Part shown: positions 1 through 8,938 of the stretch, piece after piece
Layout of the letters: each line of letters starts with the position of its first letter
How positions within the stretch are numbered: position 1 is the first letter of the stretch
Assembly: GCA_036435485.1 (NCBI GenBank)
Contig: CM071595.1
Span: 3,720,001-3,784,000 of the forward strand
Direction of reading: 5' to 3'
Origin: Saposhnikovia divaricata
Lineage: Eukaryota > Streptophyta > Magnoliopsida > Apiales > Apiaceae
Length of the DNA: 64,000 nucleotides
Translations under genes and position numbers: made by a program
The notes under the pieces: generated by a model
Told to the model about the DNA's origin: nothing
The model's database searches: none
The model's input: the letters and a program-made list of their open reading frames with translations, nothing else

Positions 1-70
1 AAATTTTATTTGACGTAATTCGGACATAAATCGGAGTTGATATGATCGAAACTTGATTTTCGGATATTCC
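1..70 (+). repeat. Satellite monomer, left flank of insertion (partial)
   Basis: The sequence matches the gacgtaattcggacataaat monomer variant seen many times in the right-hand array (for example near 53092 and 57814), in the same orientation. It stops after ggatattcc, where other copies of this variant continue with caaagg. The retrotransposon LTR starts at 71. The satellite on both sides shows that the element lies inside the array and not at its border. Confidence 0.95.
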
Positions 71-299
71 TGATAAGTGGATTTTTATCCATTTGGATCA
101 TTCTATTTTGGCTTGAATTGATCGCTGAATTCTCGAGTATTTATGTGGTTTAACATGTTTTGTGGAGTTTGTGCAGGAATATAGTTTTTGCAGGTGTTTA
201 TGGTGTTTTGTAACTCCTGGAACAGAAGTGATTGTGGCGTAAAACGGTGCGTGGCGAAATAGGCTCTAAACAAACATTCTGCAGAAACAGAAGCTGTAT

Positions 300-414
300 A
301 GCGCGACCGCGCTGGTTTTGTATTGTGAGGAAGCGCGACCGCGCGAAGGAAATTGGCGGAATTGGCACAGCGCGACCGCGCCACATTAACACTCTAGCAT
401 AGCGCGACCGCGCT
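300..414. promoter_or_regulatory. Four GC-rich dyads in U3
   Basis: AGCGCGACCGCGCT occurs at 300-313 and 401-414, and with a changed last base at 332-345 and 369-382. The 12-base core GCGCGACCGCGC is invariant. The element is a 6-bp inverted repeat around a 2-base AC centre and is always in the same orientation. Starts are 32, 37 and 32 bases apart. They stand out in an otherwise AT-rich LTR about 230-340 bp upstream of the TATA box. An enhancer or protein-binding role is inferred; CpG methylation targets are an alternative. Confidence 0.7.
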
Positions 415-640
415 AGGAGAATACTGAACCGCCAGAATTTGTTCCAAATCTGATTTCAAAGAGGAAAGTTGCCGTTTTCTTCTCCTATTCGTCATGGAAA
501 TATTCTTGGACGGTGGGAATAGTCCAGAAGCCTTATTTGACAAGGGAAGTTGCAATCTATATCATATTTAAAGATGGAAATTGTCAAATTCAATTCCTAC
601 TCAAGAACGGCAATTGTTTGGAGAAGAGGCAATATTGAGC

Positions 641-648
641 TATAAATA
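641..648 (+). promoter_or_regulatory. LTR TATA box
   Basis: TATAAATA lies in the middle third of the LTR and is a canonical plant TATA box. Transcription would be expected to start about 25-35 bases downstream, near 670-680, which would set the U3/R boundary. No start site can be proven from sequence. The same motif is at 10913-10920. Confidence 0.75.
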
Positions 649-903
649 CACATGCTTGGGGGTCAGATTTAACACACCAACACCAGAGATCAGATTACTT
701 CACATTACATACACACTTTCTAGCACGAGATTGAGAAGCCAAGGCGAGGATCGTGACAACAAGAAGATCTAGACATAGTTTTCTTGTATTCTTACTAGGC
801 GTATCTTTTGGATGCTTGAGCATTACTCGATTTTGTTCCATAACTTTGTTAACATTGGTTTATTCATTATTATTCTCTTCATCTTTATCATGTTTTCATC
901 AAA

Positions 904-951
904 CCCCATGATGACGAACGGTTCGATTATGAACTAATCGCCGTCATGGGG
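904..951 (+). other. Strong stem-loop in transcribed LTR (R/U5)
   Basis: The arm CCCCATGATGACG (904-916) pairs with CGTCATGGGG (942-951), giving 10 base pairs with a 3-base bulge. Inside it CGATTA (924-929) pairs perfectly with TAATCG (935-940) around the loop TGAAC. A short palindrome, GAACGGTTC (916-924), overlaps the inner stem. The structure lies downstream of the TATA box and so would be in the element RNA. It is repeated at 11176-11223. Role unknown; RNA packaging, dimerisation or 3'-end formation are possibilities only. Confidence 0.65.
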
Positions 952-1679
952 TCCTAGCGGATTTACTTACGGAATTTAGATGTTGATTGCCTAACTTGAT
1001 ATATGTGTGGTGAATTTACGATATCCTTGCATGGTTGTATTTAATTCATATAGATGCGTAGCTAACATCTATCTTGTTAATCTTAAGTGAAGCGACAGTG
1101 AATCTTTTGATTTAGAACTTGCCATGCTAGCATAAGTCCATGAATGTTATTCATGTTTGTGGTGTGTTTCTAACCGTCTCATGCTACCTTATGTAATCTT
1201 ATGGATACTTGATCTTCAACCATTATGCTTTCAAATTCTATAGACATATAGGGTCTAAGCATAACTGGTGCCTGCATGATTTCTATCTTTTGTGGATATT
1301 GTGTAGATTGGTGTGCGTGTACTGAAAGGTAGCGTATACTTATTTCGTGTTGTCCGATTAGTTATCGTAACCACCACATGTGTTGATAAAAGGGCATGAT
1401 CTCTAAAGGAAGTTTGTATTGAAGTTAGGATCCCATGTTTTCCATCTCATAAGTAATTTGAAATCAATTAGTTATTAATTTAGTTGTTAATTAATTCTTA
1501 TTAGTTAATTTTAGATAATCAAAACCAATTTGCTTATTGTCTTAGCATTGAACGATAATCATACATTGATGCTTAGGTACAAGAACTAAATTATACAATC
1601 TCTGTGGGAACGAACTCTACTTCATTCTATATTACTTGTGAACACGTACGCTTGCGTGATTTTGTGCTAACAAGTTTTT

Positions 1680-1699
1680 TGGCGCCGCTGCCGGGGATT
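1680..1699 (+). other. Primer binding site, tRNA-Asp type
   Basis: TGGCGCCGCTGCCGGGGATT begins seven bases after the LTR. It is complementary to the 3' end of plant tRNA-Asp(GUC) except at the ninth base (C where the tRNA predicts T) and the last base, judged from remembered tRNA sequence. tRNA-Asp priming is typical of Athila and related plant Ty3/gypsy elements. Confidence 0.88.
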
Positions 1700-1805
1700 T
1701 GTTATAGTTTATGTGCTTGACATCAGTGGTCGTTAAAGTTCATTGACTCGGATCGGTTACTAATAGTTTTTGTGTTGTTTTGTGTTCTCAGGTACTTGAG
1801 CGTGT
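1700..1805 (+). other. Untranslated leader between PBS and gag
   Basis: This stretch is short and AT-rich with no ORF. A T/G-rich tract ending in ttctcag at about 1785-1791 resembles a plant splice acceptor just before the gag ATG, but no donor is assigned. Confidence 0.5.
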
Positions 1806-4800
1806 ATGCGAACGCGTTCTCAAGCGAATAAGGAGAAGCTGGAAAATAAAGAAGAAACAGAAACAGAAGTTCCAGTGATTCAAGTTGTAGAAAATATGGG
1901 AGAACCAGCAGCAGCAGCAACTAAGGCTCTTAAGGATTTCTCGCAGCCAAAGATCAATGACATTGCATCGAGTATTGTCAGACCAGCAATCGCAGCTAAT
2001 ACCTTCGAGATCAAGCCTAGCACTATACAGATGGTCCAGAACTCAGTTCAGTTTGGGGGTGCTCCTACCGAAGATCCCAACATGCATATTCGAGATTTCA
2101 TAGAGATCTGTGATACCTTCAGAACCAACGGGGTGTCTGAGGATGCTGTTAAGTTAAGGCTATTTCCATTCTCTCTGAGGGACAAGGCGAAGAGTTGGTT
2201 ACACTCTTTACCAGCAGGTTCTATCACTACATGGGAAGATCTTGCACAGAAATTTCTCACCAAATTCTTTCCCATGGCGAAGACAGCAGCTATCAGGAAT
2301 GCTATCACTCAGTTTTCACAGCAGTCTGGAGAATCTCTATGCGAGGCTTGGGAGAGATATAAGGAGATGCTAAGGAAGTGTCCACATCATGGGATGCCTG
2401 ATTGGATGATAATCAATTGTTTTTATAATGGGTTGGGTGCACAGTCGAGACCTATGCTAGATGCAGCATCAGGTGGAGCTTTGTGGGCCAAGAGTTATGA
2501 AGAAGCTTATGAATTGATCGAGATGATGGCTGCTAATGAATATCAGAATCCTACAGGGAGGTTATCTCAAGGCAAGGTAGCAGGTGTTCTTGAAATTGAT
2601 ACAGCTACAGCCATTGCAGCTCAGTTGAAGGCCTTGTCAATGAAGGTCGATTCTTTGGCTAATATGGGAGTTCAGCAGGTAGCTAGTGTTTGTGATTTAT
2701 GTGCGGACGCACATGATACAACTCAATGTGCCATATCTTCTGAATCGGCACAATTTGTGAGTAACTTCCAGAGGCCACAACAGCCAGTTCCAGCCACCTA
2801 TCATCCGAATAACCGCAACCATCCAAATTTCAGTTGGAGTAACAATCAAGGTGGTAATCAGCAGCAACAGCAATTCGGAGCTAGGCAATTCAATCAAGGA
2901 TTTCAGCAGCAGTACCAGCCCAGACAACAGTTTCAGCCTCCAGGTTTCCAGCAACAATCTCAGGGGAATGCTGGTCAATCTTCTAATGAAAAAGCTGAGC
3001 TTGAGGAGTTGAGGATGATAGTAAAAAGTCAGGGGGCATCTATGAAGATCATGGAAAGTCAGATCGGGCAGCTTGCTAGTGCTCTGTTGAACAGACCAGC
3101 TGGAGTTCTTCCGAGTGACACTGAAGCCAATCCAGGCAAGATGGAAACCAAAGAGCATGTCAAATCAGTTACTTTGAGATCGGGTAAGGTGACGGGTAAT
3201 CAAAATTCAGCCATTGAAGAAGAAGAAGTTCAAGAGCAACATGTGGCACCTACTGCAGATAAGGAGCAAGTCCAGACTGATAGAGTAGCTGAGCAGTTGG
3301 TTAGCGAGGTGGAGAATCCTAAAAATTCTGCTAAGGAAGTTTCTCCAAAGCAGTCTACAGAGAACGTGAAAATCTTTCCCCCTCCTCCATATCCTGGTAG
3401 ATTGAAGAAGCAGAAGAATGACAGACAGTTTGGCAAGTTTCTGGAGGTATTCAAAAAGCTTCAAATCAATATCCCTTTTGCTGAAGCATTGGAGCAGATG
3501 CCGAGCTATGCAAGGTTTATGAAAGGTATTCTCTCAAAGAAGTTGAAACTTGAAGAATTGGATACAGTAGCATTAACAGAAGAGTGCATTGCCGTTTTAC
3601 AGCAGAAGCTACCACCGAAGCTAAAGGATCCAGGCAGTTTCACTATTCCGTGCACCATTGGGAATTTGTCTTTCAGCAAGTGTTTGTGTGATTTGGGTGC
3701 TAGTATCAATCTCATGCCATTGTCAGTTTTCATGCAGCTTGGTCTTCCAGATCCTAAACCTACCAACATCTCTCTACAGTTAGCTGATCGTTCTATTACA
3801 TATCCGAGGGGTATCGTTGAGGATGTTTTGGTCAAGGTTGATAAACTCATCTTTCCAGCAGATTTTGTGATTCTTGATTTTGAAGAAGATAAGAAGATTC
3901 CTATCATCTTAGGACGACCTTTTCTAGCTACGGGCCGTACCTTGATTGATGTTCAGAAGGGGGAGCTTACGATGCGGGTGCAAGATCAGGATGTTACCTT
4001 CAATGTTTTCAATGCAATGAAGCTACCTTCAGATGATGAGGAATGTTGTCAGGTGGACTTGGCGGAGTCGTCAGTGAAGTTGAACTTTGATCAGTTACTG
4101 TTGGCTGATCCATTAGAGAGAGCTTTGTTAGGAGATTCTGTAGTTGAAGATGAAGACAGAGAAGAGCAAATTCAGCAGTTAAGGGCAATTCCGTGGAGAA
4201 AGAATTTTGAAGTGCCAGTTGAGTCACTTGGGCTGGAGGAGCTTAAAAAGTCACAAAGTCGTCTCAAACCATCTATTGAGGAAGCTCCTACACTTGAGCT
4301 TAAACAGCTACCAGAGCATTTAAGGTATGCCTTTTTGGGAGAAGCATCTACTTTGCCTGTTATCATTGCCGCTAACTTGACAGATAGTGAAGAGGAGAAG
4401 CTCTTGAGGATACTGAGACAGTTCAAGACAGCTATTGGATGGACTATAGCAGACATCAAAGGCATCAGTCCTTCGTATTGCATGCATAAAATTCTGCTAG
4501 AGGAGAATTGCAAGCCTACTGTGGAGCAACAGCGTCGTCTCAATCCTATTATGAAGGAAGTGGTGAAGAAGGAAATCTTGAAGTGGCTTGATGCTGGTAT
4601 TATCTACCCTATTTCAGACAGTTCTTGGGTGAGTCCGGTACAGTGTGTGCCGAAGAAGGGGGGTATGACAGTTGTTGCTAATGAGAAGAACGAGCTCATC
4701 CCTACACGCACCGTTACAGGGTGGAGAGTTTGCATGGACTATCGCAAGTTGAACAAAGCCACGAGAAAAGACCACTTTCCTCTTCCGTTTGTGGATCAGA

Positions 4801-5822
4801 TGTTAGACAGGTTGGCAGGCCACGAGTACTATTGTCTTCTTGATGGATATTCTGGATATAATCAGATTTGCATTGCACCTGAGGATCAAGAGAAGACTAC
4901 ATTCACATGTCCCTTTGGCACCTTTGCATTCAGACGAGTTCCGTTCGGACTGTGTGGCGCTCCAGCCACTTTTCAGAGGTGTATGATGGCTATCTTTTCA
5001 GACATGATTGGTATCAATGTGGAAGTTTTCATGGATGATTTCTCAGTGTTTGGTTCTTCATATGACGAGTGCTTACATAATCTTGGTCTGGTTTTGAAGA
5101 GATGTGTGGAGACTAATCTGTTGCTGAATTGGGAAAAATGTCACTTTATGGTGCAAGAAGGGATCATTCTTGGGCACAAGGTTTCTAGTAAGGGACTCGA
5201 GGTGGACAAAGCAAAAATTGACACTATAGAGAAGCTTCCTCCTCCGATCTCTGTTAGAGGCATTCGCAGCTTTCTTGGTCATGCGGGGTTCTATCGTCGA
5301 TTCATAAAGGATTTTTCGAAGATCTCTAAACCCTTGTGCAATCTTTTGGAGAAAGATGTTCCTTTCAATTTTGATGAAGTTTGTCTTGATGCTTTCGAGC
5401 TTTTGAAGAAGAAGTTGACTACCACACCTGTTATTACTGCACCAGATTGGAGTGAGCCATTCGAGCTAATGTGTGATGCTAGTGACTATGCCGTTGGTGC
5501 TGTTCTTGGTCAGAGAAAGGAGAAAATATTTCATGTGGTTTACTATGCTAGTAAAACCCTTAATGACGCACAGTTGAACTACACCACCACGGAAAAGGAG
5601 CTTTTGGCTGTGGTTTATGCATTTGAGAAGTTTCGAGCCTATTTACTTGGCACGAAAGTCATTGTCTACACAGATCATGCGGCTATCAGATATTTGATGA
5701 CAAAGAAGGATTCGAAGCCTAGGTTGATTCGATGGGTCTTATTGCTTCAGGAATTTGATGTGGAGATTAAAGACAGAAAAGGAACTGAAAACCAGGTAGC
5801 AGATCATCTTTCGAGGTTGTAA
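1806..5822 (+). CDS. gag-pol: Gag-Pol polyprotein: gag, protease, reverse transcriptase, RNase H (integrase separated by lesions)
   Basis: This 1338-codon frame is intact. Residues about 93-210 are the retrotransposon gag (capsid-like) domain. C296, C299, H303 and C308 form a CX2CX3HX4C knuckle of the Athila kind. A Gln-rich stretch lies at about 346-386. Protease follows, with DLGAS at 629-633 (D629 catalytic) and ILGRPF at 701-706. RT spans about 940-1120, with catalytic D1013 in LLDGYSGY and the FMDD box at 1075-1078 (D1077, D1078). RNase H spans about 1216-1338, with acidic residues D1224, E1265, D1290 and D1333. The proteins would package element RNA in cytoplasmic particles and make its cDNA. 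The frame ends in TAA at 5820 right after RNase H, where intact relatives continue into integrase. The first ATG after the leader was chosen as start; gag homology begins soon after. The LTR promoter would drive expression. Confidence 0.95.
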   Translation: MRTRSQANKEKLENKEETETEVPVIQVVENMGEPAAAATKALKDFSQPKINDIASSIVRPAIAANTFEIKPSTIQMVQNSVQFGGAPTEDPNMHIRDFIEICDTFRTNGVSEDAVKLRLFPFSLRDKAKSWLHSLPAGSITTWEDLAQKFLTKFFPMAKTAAIRNAITQFSQQSGESLCEAWERYKEMLRKCPHHGMPDWMIINCFYNGLGAQSRPMLDAASGGALWAKSYEEAYELIEMMAANEYQNPTGRLSQGKVAGVLEIDTATAIAAQLKALSMKVDSLANMGVQQVASVCDLCADAHDTTQCAISSESAQFVSNFQRPQQPVPATYHPNNRNHPNFSWSNNQGGNQQQQQFGARQFNQGFQQQYQPRQQFQPPGFQQQSQGNAGQSSNEKAELEELRMIVKSQGASMKIMESQIGQLASALLNRPAGVLPSDTEANPGKMETKEHVKSVTLRSGKVTGNQNSAIEEEEVQEQHVAPTADKEQVQTDRVAEQLVSEVENPKNSAKEVSPKQSTENVKIFPPPPYPGRLKKQKNDRQFGKFLEVFKKLQINIPFAEALEQMPSYARFMKGILSKKLKLEELDTVALTEECIAVLQQKLPPKLKDPGSFTIPCTIGNLSFSKCLCDLGASINLMPLSVFMQLGLPDPKPTNISLQLADRSITYPRGIVEDVLVKVDKLIFPADFVILDFEEDKKIPIILGRPFLATGRTLIDVQKGELTMRVQDQDVTFNVFNAMKLPSDDEECCQVDLAESSVKLNFDQLLLADPLERALLGDSVVEDEDREEQIQQLRAIPWRKNFEVPVESLGLEELKKSQSRLKPSIEEAPTLELKQLPEHLRYAFLGEASTLPVIIAANLTDSEEEKLLRILRQFKTAIGWTIADIKGISPSYCMHKILLEENCKPTVEQQRRLNPIMKEVVKKEILKWLDAGIIYPISDSSWVSPVQCVPKKGGMTVVANEKNELIPTRTVTGWRVCMDYRKLNKATRKDHFPLPFVDQMLDRLAGHEYYCLLDGYSGYNQICIAPEDQEKTTFTCPFGTFAFRRVPFGLCGAPATFQRCMMAIFSDMIGINVEVFMDDFSVFGSSYDECLHNLGLVLKRCVETNLLLNWEKCHFMVQEGIILGHKVSSKGLEVDKAKIDTIEKLPPPISVRGIRSFLGHAGFYRRFIKDFSKISKPLCNLLEKDVPFNFDEVCLDAFELLKKKLTTTPVITAPDWSEPFELMCDASDYAVGAVLGQRKEKIFHVVYYASKTLNDAQLNYTTTEKELLAVVYAFEKFRAYLLGTKVIVYTDHAAIRYLMTKKDSKPRLIRWVLLLQEFDVEIKDRKGTENQVADHLSRL

Positions 5823-7184
5823 AAATTCACAGGCTAAATCTTTGATTAATGAATCTTTTCCAGATGAGCAGCTTTTAGGGGTATAAGTGGAAGAGCCATG
5901 GTTTACAGATTTTGTGAACTATCTTGTTAGTGACATCATCCCTCCTGATTTAACTTATGCTCAAAGGAAGAAGTTCTTACATGATGTGAAGTGGTACCAA
6001 TGGGACGAGCCGTATTTGTTCAAACAGGGTGCTGATCAGATTATTCGACGTTGCATTCCTTATAGCGAGACTGAAAGTGTATTGCGAGATTGCCATTCCA
6101 CTGTTTATGGAGGTCATTATGGTGGAGAGAAGACAGCAGCTCGTGTTCTTCAGGCAGGTTTCTTTTGGCCTACAGTTTTAAGGATGCTCATCAGTTTGTT
6201 TTGAGATGTGATCGCTGTCAGAAAGTTGGTAATATTTCTAGGAGGAATGAGATGCCTCTTAATATGCTCCTTGAGGTAGAGATCTTTGATGTATGGGGTA
6301 TTGATTTCATGGGACCCTTTGTTTCGTCTTGTAATAATCAGTACATCTTGCTAGCTGTGGACTACGTCTCTAAGTGGGTTGAGGTGAAGGCCTTACCAAC
6401 CAATGATGCTAAGGTGGTGCTGAACTTTCTGCATAAACAGGTCTTTACGCGTTTTGGAACTCCGCGAGCTATTATTAGTGATGAGGGGACTCACTTTTGT
6501 AATCGTCAATTCACTGCATTGTTGGCGAAGTATAGGGTGACACATCGTGTTGCTACAGCATATCATCCCCAAACAAACGGTCAAGCGGAGGTATCTAATC
6601 GTGAAATCAAGAGAATTCTAGAAAAGGTGGTGAATCCGTCGAGGAAGGATTGGTCCTTGAAGTTAGATGAAGCTGTTTGGGCCTATAGAACAGCTTACAA
6701 AACACCTTTGGGAATGTCTCCGTATCAGTTAGTTTTTGGAAAAGCATGTCATCTACCAGTGGAGTTGGAACATAAAGCTTTTTGGGCGATTAAGAAGTTG
6801 AATCTTGATATTAGAGCAGCTGGTGAGAAACGGTTATTGCAGTTGAATGAGTTAGAGGAATTTCGATCTCAGGCGTATGAGAACCACAAGATTTATAAGG
6901 AGAAGGTGAAGAGGTGGCATGATAAGAAGTTGATTCCTAAGGTCTTTGTCCCTGGTCAGTTGGTTTTGTTGTTTAATTCGCGCCTCAAGCTTTTTCCTGG
7001 GAAGCTTAAGTCAAGGTGGTCAGGGCCGTTCACTGTTAAAACCGTATTTCCGCATGGAGCCGTTGAGATTTTTGAAAAGTCACCTGATTTGGCGTTCAAG
7101 GTGAATGGTCAGCGGTTGAAACATTATTTTACAGGTGATCCAGTGGTTCGTGAAACAGATTCCGTGGATTTGGCAGAAACGTAA
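5818..7184 (+). pseudogene. Integrase, disrupted by two frameshifts and one stop
   Basis: Integrase would insert element cDNA into chromosomes. Three lesions separate it from RNase H: a +1 shift at about 5820, a TAA at 5884-5886 in the new frame, and a -1 shift in the T run 6176-6179 that restores the gag-pol phase. The zinc-binding histidines (codons 6094 and 6115) are in one frame and the two cysteines (6207 and 6216) in the other. The catalytic core is complete: D at 6303, D at 6480 and E at 6588, a DD35E spacing. An HPQTNGQAE motif precedes the final E, and a GPF motif near 7020-7030 marks the C-terminal GPY/F module. There is no chromodomain. The fragments run 5887-6204 and about 6177-7184. 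As written it cannot give one functional protein. Confidence 0.92.
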
Positions 7185-7206
7185 CGACCGAGCAGCACGT
7201 CAAGCT

Positions 7207-7243
7207 AATGACGTTAAACGAGCGCTTCGTGGGAGGCAACCCA
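7207..7243 (+). other. Motif downstream of integrase, with TGGG/CCCA hairpin
   Basis: The sequence gttaaacgagcgcttcgtgg, continuing into gaggcaaccca, resembles a motif I know to be widespread after pol in plant Athila-like elements. TGGG (7230-7233) pairs with CCCA (7240-7243) around AGGCAA, and a flanking G/T pair can extend the stem. Its role is not known to me. Confidence 0.55.
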
Positions 7244-7285
7244 TGTGATATTATTATTATTGTATATTTTTTGTATCTTCATCTT

Positions 7286-7306
7286 AAAAAAAAAAAAAAA
7301 AAAAAA
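7286..7306 (+). repeat. Homopolymer A21
   Basis: Twenty-one uninterrupted A residues sit directly upstream of the internal GC-rich dyads. Such a run is prone to length variation and sequencing error. Confidence 0.9.
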
Positions 7307-7314
7307 TTTGGGAC

Positions 7315-7360
7315 AGCGCGACCGCGCTGCCTGGTAGTACATATATAGCGCGACCGCGCT
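7315..7360. promoter_or_regulatory. Two internal GC-rich dyads, copies of the U3 module
   Basis: Perfect AGCGCGACCGCGCT occurs at 7315-7328 and 7347-7360, 32 bases apart as in U3. The flanks resemble those of U3 copies 3 and 4: acagcg before the first and atagcg...ctagg around the second. This suggests that about 60 bp of U3 was duplicated here, about 410 bp upstream of ORF3. Regulatory role inferred. Confidence 0.6.
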
Positions 7361-7768
7361 AGGTCGAATTCTGGAAGTGCAGAGAGATTTTCGGAGCAGT
7401 TTTTTCAGCCCAAATTCCGATTTCCAACCCTAAACCCAGCCCAAAAACACTTCTGATCAGTCTATAATTCCCAAATTCGTGGTTAATCAGACCCTATATC
7501 TCACCCAAAATTTTTATACATCTCTTATATACATACACATACATACACCCATAAACCCTAAAACCACAATTTTGGAGCTTTGGAATTCGTGTTCTTTCAT
7601 CGATTGGAGGCTGGATTCGCAGTGTTACTTCTCCTACAGATTCGTTGTGGGTAATTTCTTGATTATTCTTGATTATTCGGATTTGTAGTTGCGTATTTTG
7701 GGATAAGTGTTGTGAGGTTGTTGTGGGTTGCTATTTGTTCATATTTTCTGCTTGTTTGAGATTGTGTA

Positions 7769-8887
7769 ATGGCTCCGAAAAGGACTCGTTTTGCTGGTGG
7801 TTCTAGTGGACATCATTCATCTGATTCCGATTCTAGTTCGGAGGGACCCGGGGAAAAGTTTGTTTCTGTGGAGGCCCGGACGGAGTATAACAGGTTGATG
7901 TCAAAGACGGTAATCAAAGATAGGATGTTTTTAGCTGGTCCGTCTGATGGAGATCTGGTGGCGATGATTCAGTTGCGAGGTTGGGAGCCTATTTGTCAGT
8001 TGGCTATGGATATTCCGTTGTCTATTGTTCGCGAGTTCTATGCGAATGCGAAGGCTGAACGGAATGGTTATTCAGTGGTTAGGGGTTTGACAGTGGACTA
8101 CACACCGCCTGCCATCAGCCGTTTGCTTGCTTTGCCTTCCAGACCTGCAGGTGCTGAGGATTGGACTTTTAAGTCCAGGACAGAAGTTGACTTGGATGCT
8201 ATTGTGACTAGGTTGTGTGTGCCTGGTACTGTGTGGAAGATGAAGCCAGGGAGTAATGAGCACTTGCATTTCCCTACTTCTGCGTTGAACAGGTATGCTC
8301 GAGCATGGAATTTGTTTATCTGTGCTAACTTGTTGCCTACCACACATCAGCACGAGGTTAATGTGGAGAGAGGTATTTTGCTGTGGGCGATTCTGAATGG
8401 TTTTTATATTGACATTGGTTATATGATTAACCAAAATATCTTGAGGTTTTTGAGAGCTAGTACTATAGGGGGGATTCCATATGGTTCGGTGGTTACTGGT
8501 TTGTGTATGGCGGTGGGAGTGAGATGGGCTGAGGATGAGCCGATACAGTTGCCGAGTGGTGCTATTGATTCTGGGACTATTGCGAGGATGGTGGAGTGGC
8601 CGGGCGGCGTTCCACATCCTAGGGGTTTGGGTTATCAGGTTGCTGGTGCTGTTCCACCACCAAAGGTTCCCGAGGATGTTCCTGTTGCCTCTCAGTATAG
8701 AAGGTTGATGCGCCACATGGATGCTATGTATGATTCTCAGAGCCGTTTTGCACAGGAGTTGACTCAGGCGCTGGGCACTGCTTTTGCTGCCAGTGGAGTG
8801 CAGGTGGATTGGCCTGTTTTTGGGGCACATGGAGTCTATCCTCCGCCGGATTCTCCTCCTCAGGAGGGTGGTCCAGGTGGTCAGTAG
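7769..8887 (+). CDS. Athila ORF3, so-called env-like / putative plant transposon protein
   Basis: This intact 372-codon frame lies between integrase and the 3' LTR, the position of the extra ORF of Athila elements. The first 30 or so residues are basic, then Ser- and Asp-rich. The middle (about 60-270) resembles the domain catalogued as putative plant transposon protein (Pfam PF20167, by memory). Key parts include NLLPTTHQHEVNVERG and a hydrophobic stretch from ILLWAIL to IDIGYMI. The C-terminal 80 residues are Pro- and Gly-rich. I see no signal peptide and no clear membrane anchor, so an envelope role is not supported by sequence. Function is unknown. An open frame in a copy with a broken integrase is worth noting. 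ATG 7769 is the first in frame and fits the N-terminal composition. Confidence 0.82.
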   Translation: MAPKRTRFAGGSSGHHSSDSDSSSEGPGEKFVSVEARTEYNRLMSKTVIKDRMFLAGPSDGDLVAMIQLRGWEPICQLAMDIPLSIVREFYANAKAERNGYSVVRGLTVDYTPPAISRLLALPSRPAGAEDWTFKSRTEVDLDAIVTRLCVPGTVWKMKPGSNEHLHFPTSALNRYARAWNLFICANLLPTTHQHEVNVERGILLWAILNGFYIDIGYMINQNILRFLRASTIGGIPYGSVVTGLCMAVGVRWAEDEPIQLPSGAIDSGTIARMVEWPGGVPHPRGLGYQVAGAVPPPKVPEDVPVASQYRRLMRHMDAMYDSQSRFAQELTQALGTAFAASGVQVDWPVFGAHGVYPPPDSPPQEGGPGGQ

Positions 8888-8938
8888 GTATGTTTCTACT
8901 TTTCCCTTATTTACTTCCAATGAGGGCATTGGAAATTT

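Larger units (their letters stand above)
71..1672 (+). repeat. 5' LTR (1602 bp)
   Basis: It begins TGATAAGTGG directly after satellite sequence and ends ...GCTAACA, giving TG...CA termini, seven bases before the primer binding site. It is repeated at 10343-11944 with a single difference that I can find (A at 143, G at 10415). U3 carries four GC-rich dyads and a TATA box. R and U5 lie downstream of about 670. Short open frames inside it are identical in both copies but have no protein signature and look like chance. The 3' end is set by the TG...CA rule and PBS spacing, and could be off by a few bases. Confidence 0.93.
7185..7768 (+). other. Spacer between integrase and ORF3, with regulatory-looking features
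   Basis: No convincing gene lies here. From left to right it holds a conserved hairpin motif (7207-7243), a 21-base A run (7286-7306), two GC-rich dyads (7315-7360) and two telomere-like strings, AACCCTAAACCC (7426-7437) and AAACCCTAAA (7553-7562). A pyrimidine- and TACA-rich stretch follows at 7511-7550, then a T-rich leader to the ORF3 ATG. The mix of telo-box motifs, T/C-rich leader and dyads resembles a plant promoter and 5' UTR, so separate transcription of ORF3 is possible. Splicing to ORF3 from the full RNA, as proposed for Athila, is the alternative. Confidence 0.5.

Noticed and set aside
66..70. Target-site duplication ATTCC
   Set aside because: Only the left side exists. The right LTR of the tandem is deleted, so the duplication cannot be confirmed.
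103..392. Open frames of 93 and 64 codons on the minus strand in the LTR, repeated at 10375-10664
   Set aside because: They lie in U3, are repeated only because the LTR is repeated, overlap each other in different frames and have no recognisable protein features.
2048..5282. Several minus-strand open frames opposite gag-pol
   Set aside because: They are antisense shadows of a well-supported polyprotein frame with no domain signature.
5818..5890. Programmed frameshift or stop readthrough between RNase H and integrase
   Set aside because: A +1 shift, a separate in-frame TAA and a later -1 shift would all be needed. No slippery site or pseudoknot is evident, and Athila pol is normally one frame. 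Mutation is simpler.
7426..7562. Telomere or interstitial telomeric repeat
   Set aside because: There are only one to two units of CCCTAAA at two separate places, far too short for telomeric DNA. A telo-box motif is the better reading.
7769..8887. True viral envelope protein
   Set aside because: No signal peptide, clear transmembrane anchor, fusion peptide or cleavage site is visible. The position alone gives the env-like label.
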